DNA from: Psychrobacter fozii
Lineage (GTDB): Bacteria > Pseudomonadota > Gammaproteobacteria > Pseudomonadales > Moraxellaceae
Assembly (NCBI RefSeq): GCF_003217155.1
Contig: NZ_QJSU01000003.1
Location: 248,001 to 312,000, forward strand
Length of the DNA stretch: 64,000 nucleotides
Direction of reading: 5' to 3'
The notes under the pieces: generated by a model
What the model was told of the DNA's origin: nothing
Databases searched by the model: none
Seen by the model: the letters and a program-made list of their open reading frames with translations, nothing else
Made by a program: the position numbers and the translations under genes
Shown here: positions 1 through 7,641 of the stretch, piece after piece
Layout: each line of letters opens with the position of its first letter
Numbering within the stretch: the stretch's first letter is position 1

Positions 1-513
1 ATTGGTGTCCACCGTCTAGTACGTAAGTCACCATTTGATAGTAATAATGGTCGTCATACCTCGTTTGCTGCGGTGTTTGTCTCACCTGAAATCGATGACA
101 ATGTCGAGATTGATATCAATCCAGCGGACTTGCGTATCGATACCTATCGCTCATCTGGCGCGGGTGGTCAGCATGTGAACACGACAGATTCTGCGGTACG
201 TATTACCCATGAGCCAAGTGGCGTGGTCGTTACTTGTCAGAACGAGCGTAGTCAACATGGTAACAAAGCCACCGCCATGAAAATGCTACGTGCTAAGCTG
301 TATGAGCTAGAAATGCAAAAGCGCATGGAATCACAGCAAGCAGTCGAAGATGGTAAGTCTGACGTTGGCTGGGGCAGTCAAATTCGCTCGTACGTACTTG
401 ATGACTCACGTATCAAAGACTTGCGTACCGGTGTTGAAACCTTTAACACTGGTGCTGTGCTAGATGGTGACCTCGATCAGTTCATTGAAGCGAGTCTAAA
501 AGCAGGACTGTAA
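1..513 (+). CDS. prfB: Peptide chain release factor 2, C-terminal part (cut by window start)
   Basis: RF2 reads UGA and UAA stop codons and triggers peptidyl-tRNA hydrolysis on the ribosome. The frame is open from base 1, so only the last 170 residues are visible. They hold the catalytic GGQ loop (residues 55-57 of the visible part, in the context [10 protein letters not shown]) and the usual C-terminal domain ending in LKAGL. The Gln of GGQ is the methylation site of PrmC in this family. The anticodon-mimic motif and the programmed frameshift, if present, lie upstream of the window. The choice of RF2 over RF1 rests on the C-terminal sequence and is fairly secure. Confidence 0.93.
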   Translation: MGVHRLVRKSPFDSNNGRHTSFAAVFVSPEIDDNVEIDINPADLRIDTYRSSGAGGQHVNTTDSAVRITHEPSGVVVTCQNERSQHGNKATAMKMLRAKLYELEMQKRMESQQAVEDGKSDVGWGSQIRSYVLDDSRIKDLRTGVETFNTGAVLDGDLDQFIEASLKAGL

Positions 514-574
514 AAGGCCGTTTTAAATAAGCAGCCGTTTTAAAATAGTAACTAATATTTAATTAAGGAAAATT

Positions 575-859
575 ATGCCAAGCGTTAATAATTATTTTGA
601 TGATAAAGTGACTTCTATCGCCTTTCAGACAGCGACTAAGTCTGCTACTGTCGGTGTCATGGAAATTGGTGAGTATGAGTTTGGTACTAGCGAATTTGAA
701 ACCATGAGCGTGGTGAGCGGCGCGTTGACCGTTAAACTGCCAGAAGCTAACGAGTGGCAGACTTTTAACGCTGGCGAGCAATTTACGGTTGAAGCCAATC
801 AGAAGTTTCAAGTAAAAGTGGCCGTAGAAACAGCATATCTATGCGTTTACGGTAAATAA
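575..859 (+). CDS. ppnP: Pyrimidine/purine nucleoside phosphorylase (UPF0345/DUF1255)
   Basis: 94 residues, the length of the Escherichia coli PpnP family. These small cupin-fold enzymes split many nucleosides with phosphate to free base and ribose-1-phosphate. The whole chain fits the family: an N-terminal [13 protein letters not shown] start, a central [13 protein letters not shown] strand pair and a C-terminal TAYLCVYGK. An AAGGAAAA ribosome binding site lies 6-10 bases before the ATG. A terminator follows at 897-930. The last ten codons of this gene reappear as a fossil at 1577-1605, showing that a tandem duplication started inside it. Confidence 0.92.
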   Translation: MPSVNNYFDDKVTSIAFQTATKSATVGVMEIGEYEFGTSEFETMSVVSGALTVKLPEANEWQTFNAGEQFTVEANQKFQVKVAVETAYLCVYGK

Positions 860-896
860 TGTCTAAGCTGCTTTAACCTAACGTTGTATTGATAAG

Positions 897-930
897 AAAA
901 CGCCAAGTGTTTAACACTTGGCGTTTTTTA
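897..930. terminator. Intrinsic terminator, probably bidirectional
   Basis: A 9-bp perfect stem (CGCCAAGTG/CACTTGGCG, 901-909 and 915-923) has a short TTTAA loop, A residues on the left and a T run on the right. It sits between convergent ppnP and the first GNAT gene and can serve both. Confidence 0.85.
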
Positions 931-970
931 TTTGCTCATTCATTATAAACTATAAGACAGGTAGTACAAA

Positions 971-1423
971 TCATAGGTTTTTACGATACTGCACCATGTC
1001 CGTTAAGCTTGCGACATTGTCATACAGTTGGCGTGCATCAGCATTACTTTCTTGTGTTTTCCAATAGACGTGGTTGCAGCTTTTTTGAGTAGCAAAGTCA
1101 GACACATATTCAATCAAGGTACGTCCGACACCTTGCCCGCGAATAGATTCACTAACATACAAATCTTGCAGGTAGCAACATCCATTACTGGTCCAAGTAC
1201 TGGGGTGCAGCACCACATGAGTGATGCCTACCAATGTACCATCCTGCCATGCGCCAAATCCGTAAATAGCTATATTGCTATCTAGCAAGTTGCGCCATGT
1301 TGTGTCAGTCGTGCTCATGGGTAAACTGGTCTCGTAAAATGTCAGATAGTTTTGCCACAAGTGTAACCAACTATCGTAGTCAGTATTAGATAATGGAGTT
1401 ATTTTTATAGAAGAGTTTTTCAT
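971..1423 (-). CDS. GNAT family N-acetyltransferase (copy 1)
   Basis: 150 residues, single GNAT domain. The acetyl-CoA pyrophosphate loop is seen as SIRGQGVGRTLIEY (about residues 92-105), after the beta-4 strand CYLQDLYVSE, and the C-terminal part carries NADARQLYDNVA, the usual alpha-4 region. Substrate cannot be deduced; the family acetylates amino groups of small molecules or proteins. It is the tandem paralogue of 1704-2156 and about 80 percent identical to it. The gene is convergent with ppnP and shares its terminator. Confidence 0.88.
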   Translation of the reverse strand: MKNSSIKITPLSNTDYDSWLHLWQNYLTFYETSLPMSTTDTTWRNLLDSNIAIYGFGAWQDGTLVGITHVVLHPSTWTSNGCCYLQDLYVSESIRGQGVGRTLIEYVSDFATQKSCNHVYWKTQESNADARQLYDNVASLTDMVQYRKNL

Positions 1424-1576
1424 GATTTTTTACTCAGCTTTATTAATGAACAGGTGCTTAAGTATGACTCAATAAATCATAATTGATAACCCTTCTATGC
1501 TGCAGATTTTACACAGGATTACACTTTGCCCGTGGCAAGTAAACAGTAAAAATAGCCGTCATTAATTATGCTAAAA

Positions 1577-1605
1577 CAGCATACTTATATGTATACGGTA
1601 AATAA
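1577..1605 (+). pseudogene. Fossil 3' end of ppnP left by tandem duplication
   Basis: 29 bases match ppnP 831-859 at 24 positions and still read TAYLYVYGK-stop against [13 protein letters not shown] in the real gene. The rest of the gene is absent. It marks the junction between the two duplicated units. Confidence 0.8.
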
Positions 1606-1650
1606 AATTTTTAGAAAGCGTATTTAGTATAAGGTTGTTTTTAGACAATC

Positions 1651-1685
1651 AACACCAAGTGTTTAATAACACTTGGTGTTTTTTA
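1651..1685. terminator. Intrinsic terminator (duplicate of the one at 897-930)
   Basis: A stem AACACCAAGTGTT/AACACTTGGTGTT with a TAAT-like loop is followed by TTTTTT. It is in the same relative place as the terminator of unit 1 and would act for the second GNAT gene on the minus strand (A run on the left is weaker) and for read-through on plus. Confidence 0.75.
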
Positions 1686-1703
1686 TTTCTGAACTATAGA
1701 AAA

Positions 1704-2156
1704 CTATAAGTTTTTACGATACTGCACCATATCTGTTTGAGTGGCAATGGTGTCGTATAGAGTGCGTGCCGTTGTGTTACCTTCTTGCGTCGTCCAATAC
1801 ACACGGTTGCATTTCTTCTGGCGTGCAAAGTCATACACATATTCAATCAAGGCTCGCCCGACACCTTGTCCGCGAACAGATTCACTAACATACAAATCTT
1901 CTAAATAACAACATTCCGTGGTATTCCATGTATTGGGGTGCAGCACCACATGAGTGATACCTACCAATGTACCATCCTGCCATGCGCCAAATCCATAAAT
2001 AGCTACATTGCTATCTAGCAAGTTGCGCCATGTTGTGTCAGTTGTGCTCATGGGCAAGCTGGTCTCATAAAATGTCAGATAGCTTTGCCACAATGCTAAC
2101 CAAAAGTCGTAATCTGCATTAGATAATGGAGTGATTTTTATAGAATGGTTTTTCAT
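1704..2156 (-). CDS. GNAT family N-acetyltransferase (copy 2)
   Basis: 150 residues, the same length and fold as copy 1, with SVRGQGVGRALIEY as acetyl-CoA loop. Differences cluster in two patches: the loop after HPNTW (residues ~76-85) and the last third (YDFARQKKCNR and GNTTARTLYD). These are the places where GNAT proteins usually contact substrate, so the two copies may have split their substrates. This is an inference. No catalytic residue is visibly lost. Confidence 0.88.
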   Translation of the reverse strand: MKNHSIKITPLSNADYDFWLALWQSYLTFYETSLPMSTTDTTWRNLLDSNVAIYGFGAWQDGTLVGITHVVLHPNTWNTTECCYLEDLYVSESVRGQGVGRALIEYVYDFARQKKCNRVYWTTQEGNTTARTLYDTIATQTDMVQYRKNL

Positions 2157-2335
2157 TGTGTTTTATTCAACTTAAGTTTTGATAGTCATTAAATTATGCC
2201 CTAAAATTCAATAATTGAGAACCCTGCCATCCGCTTAGTTTTACACAGCATTACACTTTGTCTGTGTCAAATAAACAGCAAAAACTACCGTCATTAATTA
2301 TGCTAAAACGACTATTTTATAAGACGGATATTTTT

Positions 2336-3454
2336 ATGACCAAGGTAAATCATCAGGCAGATACAGCAGTAGATGTGCGCCATAACTATGAACATCTGGC
2401 TCGTTTGGCGAATTTGCGCTACGTGAGTGATGATGAGCCTGGTTATGAGCGTAGACGCTGGGGTCGCGGTTTTACTTATAAGGATGCTATTGGTAACACG
2501 GTCAAAGACAAGGCTTTGCGCAAGCGTTTTGATGCTTTGGTGATACCACCGATGTGGTCGAACGTTTGGATATGCCAAGATGAAACAGGGCATCTGCAAT
2601 CGACAGGCCGTGATGACAAAGCGCGCAAGCAATATTTGTATCATCCAGAGTGGGATCGCGTACGTGACCGAGCGAAATTTGATGCGATGATTGGCTTTGC
2701 AGAGGCGCTACCAAATCTACGTGTTCAGGTTGAGTTGGATTTGGATGCGAAACCCTTGTCACGAGTTAATGTACTCGCTGCGGTGGTTAAACTGTTAGAG
2801 ACTACCTTAATTCGTATTGGCAATAGCCGTTATGCCAAGTTGAATAAAAGCTATGGTTTAAGCACGCTACGTAGTAAGCATGTGAATGAAACGGATAATG
2901 GACTGGCGTTTGATTTTGTCGGAAAAAGTGCAAAAGAGCATCATATTGAGCTGCAAGACGAGCGTTTGATTGACATTGTACAAGCGTGTTCTGAATTACC
3001 TGGCTATCAGATATTTAAATACTTAGACGACAACGGGCACAAACAAATCGTCGACAGCGCCGATATTAATGATTATATACGCACCCATACTGGCTGTGGT
3101 GATGGCACTGGCAATATGTATAGTGCCAAGGATTTCCGGACTTGGATGGCGAGTGTCCTCGCAGCCAGTCATTTATATGATGAGCTACAAACAGAACATG
3201 GAAAAACAATATTAGCCACTGAGCCTAAAAGCGCTGAGCGCCAACAACTGGTCGTTGATATGGTCAAAAGCGTGGCAGCAGAGTTGGGCAATACCCCGAC
3301 AGTATGCCGTGCTTCCTATATTCATCCTATTGTGATTGAGCATTTTTTAGCAGGTCAGTTTTTTGAGCCGTATAAAAATGCCTATCGTGGACGTAACAAA
3401 AAACATCAGAGCAGTGAAGAAAAGGCGCTACTGGGTTTTTTAAGCATACGATAG
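2336..3454 (+). CDS. Type IB DNA topoisomerase (poxvirus-like bacterial TopIB)
   Basis: Relaxes supercoils by a 3'-phosphotyrosyl single-strand break. The chain has the bacterial TopIB layout: an N-terminal DNA-binding lobe (RRRWGRGFTY, IPPMWSNVWI, STGRDDKARKQY) then the catalytic lobe with LSTLRSKHV, KDFRTWMAS and the nucleophile segment CRASYIHP, in which the Tyr is residue 328 from the chosen start. Length 372 residues is usual for the family. I chose the ATG at 2336 because upstream in-frame starts (2258, 2300) lie inside the duplicated GNAT upstream region and lack a Shine-Dalgarno sequence; the start stays uncertain. Confidence 0.9.
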   Translation: MTKVNHQADTAVDVRHNYEHLARLANLRYVSDDEPGYERRRWGRGFTYKDAIGNTVKDKALRKRFDALVIPPMWSNVWICQDETGHLQSTGRDDKARKQYLYHPEWDRVRDRAKFDAMIGFAEALPNLRVQVELDLDAKPLSRVNVLAAVVKLLETTLIRIGNSRYAKLNKSYGLSTLRSKHVNETDNGLAFDFVGKSAKEHHIELQDERLIDIVQACSELPGYQIFKYLDDNGHKQIVDSADINDYIRTHTGCGDGTGNMYSAKDFRTWMASVLAASHLYDELQTEHGKTILATEPKSAERQQLVVDMVKSVAAELGNTPTVCRASYIHPIVIEHFLAGQFFEPYKNAYRGRNKKHQSSEEKALLGFLSIR

Positions 3455-3668
3455 TAGGCTCACTATAAAACCGTTAAGACGTTCATCTTGCTAGCCATAC
3501 TAAACATCATTTAGGATGGCACTCCTTGTATCGAAGTAATGGCATATTAGCTATAGAATGAATTTATATTTCTATAAAAATTAGTTTTTACTATGAAAAT
3601 GATACGTTATGTATTGAAATAAACATAAAAATGCGTTACTAATAGGACATGATAAATACGAAGATATG

Positions 3669-3694
3669 AAACGGTCTATAGGATGTGACCGTTT
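3669..3694. promoter_or_regulatory. Perfect 8-bp inverted repeat before the acyl-CoA synthetase
   Basis: AAACGGTC (3669-3676) and GACCGTTT (3687-3694) are perfect inverted repeats with a 10-base spacer, ending 48 bases before the ATG at 3743. It may be an operator for this gene or a weak terminator for the topoisomerase; the following TTTTAC run is too short to decide. Confidence 0.4.
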
Positions 3695-3742
3695 TACAAT
3701 CACAATTTTACCAGTTATCTGTTATTGCTAAAGGATTAGCTT

Positions 3743-5446
3743 ATGAACACGGCCTTTCAAACTGCTACGATCGTTGATGTAGATGCCACCATCACCTCAA
3801 AAAACTATACCGATTATTATAATAACTTCGACATGAAAGCGCTGCTGTCAGAGATCTTTGGCACGCAGGTAGACGATCGGTTGAATGCTTATATGGCATG
3901 CTGTGGTCGTCATGTACGTGACGGTCGCGGTGATAACATTGCGCTAGTACATGAAGACACGTCTGGCAATGTGACTCGTATGAGCTTTGCTGAGCTAGAC
4001 GCGGCGAGTGCACAAGCCGCTAACTTACTACTGTCTTATGGCGTACAAGTCGGTGACCAAGTCGCGACCATGCTACCACGTACACCTGAGTTACTCACCG
4101 TTGTACTAGCAACTTGGCGGATTGGCGCAGTTTATCAGCCGCTATTTACCGCTTTTGGTTATGATTCAATTAAGTATCGGATGGACAAAGCTGACACCAA
4201 AGTCGTTTTTACCAATCAAGAGAATCGTGGCAAATTTGAAGATTTGGCCGAGCAAACCAAAATGGTCATGGTAGGTAGCGTCGTGGATGCTCAGACTTGG
4301 GGTGATGATCACTATGCCCAGTCAATGGCAGTGCACTCACAAACTCTAGCACCTGTATCGCTTGATACTGATGCACCATTTTTGCAAATGTTTACCTCAG
4401 GTACCGTAGGTAAATCAAAAGGCGTGAGTGTACCACTAGGCGCATTATCGGCTTTCTATCTCTATATGCGCTATGCGATTGATTTGCGCGACGATGATCA
4501 CTATTGGAATATGGCCGATCCTGGTTGGGCATATGGATTGTACTATGCAATCACAGGGCCTTTATTGTTAGGTGTCACGACTTATTTCAATGAAGTGGGC
4601 TTTGATGCTACTCATACCCGCGACTTTATGGTGCGTCATCAGATTACCAATTTAGCGTCTTCACCGACTGCCTTTCGTATGATGAAATCTAGCGGTGTGT
4701 TTGACAGCTTACATAATGATACCAACGCGAAACTATCTCTACGCTGTGCGAATTCAGCAGGAGAGACGCTCAATACCGAAGTCGTCAGCTGGCTAGAAAC
4801 CTATCTGGGCTGCCAAGTCAAAGACCAATATGGGCAAACAGAAACTGGCATGACTTGCTGTGCACATCACGCACTGGCGCATGAATGTCCAGTTGGCTCG
4901 ATGGGTATGGCGCTACCAGGTCATAGGCTAGTCGTACTAGATGATGATATGAATGTATTACCGGATGGTGAACAAGGGCAGCTAGCAGTTGTGGTCAGCC
5001 AATCCCCTGCATTTTATTTCCGTGGCTATAGCTGGAATGAAAAACAAGCCTTTATAGATGATTACTATCTGACGGGCGATGTGGTCGAGCGCCACAGTGA
5101 TGGCAGTTATTGGTTCTCAGGGCGTGATGATGACATCATTATCACCGCAGGCTATCGGGTAGGGCCAACCGATGTCGAAAATACGGTGCTCGAGCACGAC
5201 GCAGTTGCAGAATCAGCAGCGGTAGGCGTGCCAGACGAAGTACGTGGCCATACCATCAAGTCTTATGTGGTGCTAAAAGACGGCATCGAAGGCAGTGAGC
5301 AAATTGCCAAAGAAATCCAAGAGCTCGTACGCAAGCGTCTATCCACTCATGCGTATCCGCGCGAGGTAGAGTTTGTGGCGGAATTACCGAAAACGCCAAG
5401 TGGCAAAATTCAGCGCTTTTTACTACGTAGCTTGTCATTGGCTTAG
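3743..5446 (+). CDS. Acyl-CoA synthetase, AMP-forming (ANL superfamily)
   Basis: 567 residues. Activates a carboxylic acid through an acyl-adenylate and transfers it to CoA. Visible motifs in order: the phosphate loop TSGTVGKSKG (~residue 219), the A5 motif YGQTETG, the hinge region YLTGD...YWFSGRDDDIIITAGYRVG, and the C-terminal PKTPSGKIQRF with the adenylation Lys. Its closest relatives in layout are acetyl-/medium-chain acyl-CoA synthetases; the substrate is not decidable. AAAGGATT precedes the ATG. An SDR gene follows after 125 bases, suggesting joint use in acyl-CoA breakdown. Confidence 0.88.
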   Translation: MNTAFQTATIVDVDATITSKNYTDYYNNFDMKALLSEIFGTQVDDRLNAYMACCGRHVRDGRGDNIALVHEDTSGNVTRMSFAELDAASAQAANLLLSYGVQVGDQVATMLPRTPELLTVVLATWRIGAVYQPLFTAFGYDSIKYRMDKADTKVVFTNQENRGKFEDLAEQTKMVMVGSVVDAQTWGDDHYAQSMAVHSQTLAPVSLDTDAPFLQMFTSGTVGKSKGVSVPLGALSAFYLYMRYAIDLRDDDHYWNMADPGWAYGLYYAITGPLLLGVTTYFNEVGFDATHTRDFMVRHQITNLASSPTAFRMMKSSGVFDSLHNDTNAKLSLRCANSAGETLNTEVVSWLETYLGCQVKDQYGQTETGMTCCAHHALAHECPVGSMGMALPGHRLVVLDDDMNVLPDGEQGQLAVVVSQSPAFYFRGYSWNEKQAFIDDYYLTGDVVERHSDGSYWFSGRDDDIIITAGYRVGPTDVENTVLEHDAVAESAAVGVPDEVRGHTIKSYVVLKDGIEGSEQIAKEIQELVRKRLSTHAYPREVEFVAELPKTPSGKIQRFLLRSLSLA

Positions 5447-5571
5447 CTGTAACTATGTTCATGATAGCTTTTGACGACTGAATTGAAGATTAAATATCAA
5501 TGCGTCAATTCATCAATAATTCAATAAAGTTAAGAAAATATGCAATAGAAATACTAATTAAAGGAATAATT

Positions 5572-6363
5572 ATGCAAATTGAAAAACACAGCTTTTTGGT
5601 GACGGGTGGTGCATCAGGTCTAGGCGAGTCAGTGGCTCGTGCTATCGTAGAGCAAGGCGGCAATGTCGTCATCGCTGACCTCAACCAATCAGCTGGGCAA
5701 TCTCTAGTTGCAGAGTTGGGCGGTAATGCACGCTTTGTACGTTGTGATGTCACCAGTGGCGATGAGGTGCAAGCGGCTGTGGATATAGCTGAAAAAGAAT
5801 TTGGCGGCTTACAAGGTTCTATAAACTGTGCAGGTATCGCTGTCGTACAAAAATTACTTGATCGTGAAAATAATCCGGCAGATCTAGAATCTTTCAGCCG
5901 TGGTGTTAATATCAATCTAGTCGGTTCATTTAACGTGGCACGCTTGGTTGCTGCCAGTATTGCTAAACGCGTGGCTAATGATAGCAATGCAGATAACAGT
6001 ACAGGCAGTAATACAGACCAAGGCATTATTATCAATACCGCATCTATCGCTGCTTTCGATGGCCAAGTAGGGCAAGCCAGTTATTCATCATCTAAAGCGG
6101 GCGTGGTCGGTCTGACTTTACCGTTAGCGCGTGAGTTGGCTCGTCATGGTATTCGCGTGATGACTATCGCACCTGGTGTATTTGCCACACCGATGATGGA
6201 TACTATTCCTGAAAAAGCTCGTGAGCAGCTAGAGGCAGGTGTTCCTTATCCTAAGCGTTTGGGTGCGCCAAATGAGTTTGCTAAATTGGCTGTCCATATC
6301 ATTGATAATGCCTATCTAAATGGAGAAGTCATTCGCTTAGATGGCGCGATTCGTATGGTGTAG
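5572..6363 (+). CDS. SDR oxidoreductase, 3-hydroxyacyl-CoA dehydrogenase type II-like
   Basis: 263 residues. Classical short-chain dehydrogenase: the nucleotide loop VTGGASGLGE (residues ~9-18), the Asp of VIADLNQ that favours NAD(H), the NCAG motif, the catalytic Ser (INTASIAAFDG) and the YSSSK active site. The C-terminal PKRLGAPNEFAKLAVHI...NGEVIRLDGAIRM pattern is that of HSD10-like 3-hydroxyacyl-CoA dehydrogenases in beta-oxidation of branched or short acyl-CoAs. Start chosen at 5572 because AAGGA lies 7-11 bases upstream; an upstream in-frame ATG at 5500 has none. A short Asn/Asp/Ser-rich insert (residues ~133-147) is unusual. Confidence 0.87.
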   Translation: MQIEKHSFLVTGGASGLGESVARAIVEQGGNVVIADLNQSAGQSLVAELGGNARFVRCDVTSGDEVQAAVDIAEKEFGGLQGSINCAGIAVVQKLLDRENNPADLESFSRGVNINLVGSFNVARLVAASIAKRVANDSNADNSTGSNTDQGIIINTASIAAFDGQVGQASYSSSKAGVVGLTLPLARELARHGIRVMTIAPGVFATPMMDTIPEKAREQLEAGVPYPKRLGAPNEFAKLAVHIIDNAYLNGEVIRLDGAIRMV

Positions 6364-6491
6364 TTATCTGTTTTGAATGAATGACTGAGTATTTGCCATT
6401 TTCCATATTATTTACACATTAGCAAGCGCCATGCTTTGATACATTATTATTAACTGTATTTAACGTTATTAATATCATAAAGGGTCAACTC

Positions 6492-7073
6492 ATGGCATTC
6501 TTGCGTAATCGTACTCATCATTTATTACTTATCTTGGTTGGTCTTGGAGTGGTTACGGTTATCAGCAGCAGCGTTTTTAATTATATGACACGCGCGTCTG
6601 CGAGTAATAGTACCTTTGATAATCCAAATAACCAGCCTATCGCTGATGTGGTGATTGATAAGGTGTTCGTTGATAAATCCGAACGCCGTTTGCAATTATT
6701 GAGTGGCGATGACGTGATTCGTACGTATCACATTGCATTGGGCGATAGTCCTGTTGGACATAAACAGCAAGAGGGCGATCAGCGCACCCCAGTTGGCATC
6801 TATACATTAGATTATAAAAACGAGAACTCTATTGCCCATCGCTCTATCCATATCAGCTACCCCAATGCTGCCGATAAAGCCCGTGCCAAGCAACTGGGTG
6901 TCAGTCCAGGTGGAGATATTATGATTCATGGTCAGATGAATGGCTTTGGTCATTTGGCTGCTATCAATCAAAAATATGATTGGACCGATGGCTGTATCGC
7001 CGTTACCGATGACGAGATGGATGAAATTATGGCGGCAGTAACGCTTGGTATTCCTATTGAGATAGTAGAGTAG
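6492..7073 (+). CDS. L,D-transpeptidase family protein (YkuD domain), membrane anchored
   Basis: 193 residues with an N-terminal hydrophobic segment (about residues 8-29) that could be a signal anchor. The YkuD domain shows the metal-like His of MIHGQMNGFGH and the catalytic Cys168 in WTDGCIAVTDDEM, where the usual S-x-G-C reads T-D-G-C. The family makes or edits 3-3 crosslinks in peptidoglycan or attaches proteins to it in the periplasm. AAAGGGTC precedes the ATG. It is monocistronic as far as can be seen. Confidence 0.88.
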   Translation: MAFLRNRTHHLLLILVGLGVVTVISSSVFNYMTRASASNSTFDNPNNQPIADVVIDKVFVDKSERRLQLLSGDDVIRTYHIALGDSPVGHKQQEGDQRTPVGIYTLDYKNENSIAHRSIHISYPNAADKARAKQLGVSPGGDIMIHGQMNGFGHLAAINQKYDWTDGCIAVTDDEMDEIMAAVTLGIPIEIVE

Positions 7074-7300
7074 GGCTATCTATTGTGTTCTGATATAGCC
7101 AGTCATTTATAAACTAGAAATGGTATCAGGATTACCCAATCTACTGTCTGTATCGTTTTTACTTTTAATACCTTTATTCACTTCCACTCACTCTCCTTGT
7201 GTCTATATTGCTTTGAACCGACTAGCTATTCTTGAAACCACTACCCATCATTCATATTTAATCGCATACTAATCATGCTTTTGCATGGTTATACTGTGTC

Positions 7301-7408
7301 TACAGTCGATTAACTACTAAACCGCTACGGCGTTACCCTCCTTAAATGTACTACTTGTACAATCTGCAGTCGGCTGCCTTGTACCCATTTTAGAGTTCTG
7401 TGACTATA
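7301..7408 (-). repeat. TATAGTC-type dispersed repeat, subfamily A, copy 1
   Basis: 108 bases, nearly the reverse complement of the copy at 10379-10486. Ends are TACAGTC and GACTATA. The internal part reads, on the minus strand, through ACAAGGCAGCCGACTGCAG and GGAGGGTAACGCCGTAGCGG. No coding capacity. Copies 1 and 2 flank clpB in inverted orientation. Confidence 0.85.
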
Positions 7409-7540
7409 TTTTTAGTTATTTCATAGTGCCATTTACTCCAAATACCTTTTAAATTTATCTTAAAGAAGTATTTAAATGATATTAATCAATAGGCAAAGCT
7501 AAATATCATTGCTTATAGTAAGGTTTTATTCGATAATTGG

Positions 7541-7569
7541 CTTGAAATAAGAACATATATACCTTATAT
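7541..7569 (+). promoter_or_regulatory. Sigma32-like heat-shock promoter of clpB
   Basis: CTTGAAA at 7541-7547 matches the sigma32 -35 consensus exactly. After a 14-base spacer CCTTATAT (7562-7569) matches the -10 CCCCATNT at most positions. Predicted start is about 65 bases before the clpB ATG. Confidence 0.65.
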
Positions 7570-7641
7570 ATATGACAGATAACAGTAGTTGCTAGACTAT
7601 AAAGCATCTGCTGTAAATACTAATTATAAAAGGATGGAAAC

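Larger units (their letters stand above)
831..2309 (+). repeat. Ancient tandem duplication of a ~740-bp unit
   Basis: Two diverged copies lie head to tail, about 831-1577 and 1577-2309. Each carries the 3' end of ppnP, a terminator with a CAAGTG core, a GNAT acetyltransferase on the minus strand and its upstream region. Both units end in the same TCATTAATTATGCTAAAAC-like block (near 1559-1577 and 2291-2309). The encoded GNAT proteins agree at roughly 80 percent of positions by hand comparison. Confidence 0.85.
7074..7641. other. 568-base spacer before clpB
   Basis: Holds no credible gene. It contains a reverse-oriented ~108-bp dispersed repeat (7301-7408), a short TTGAACCGACTA stretch near 7213-7225 that resembles the end of another repeat copy, and the heat-shock-like promoter of clpB (7541-7569). 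Confidence 0.7.

Noticed and set aside
1028..1285. 85-residue plus-strand frame inside GNAT copy 1
   Set aside because: Antisense shadow of a well-supported gene; its counterpart in copy 2 is broken.
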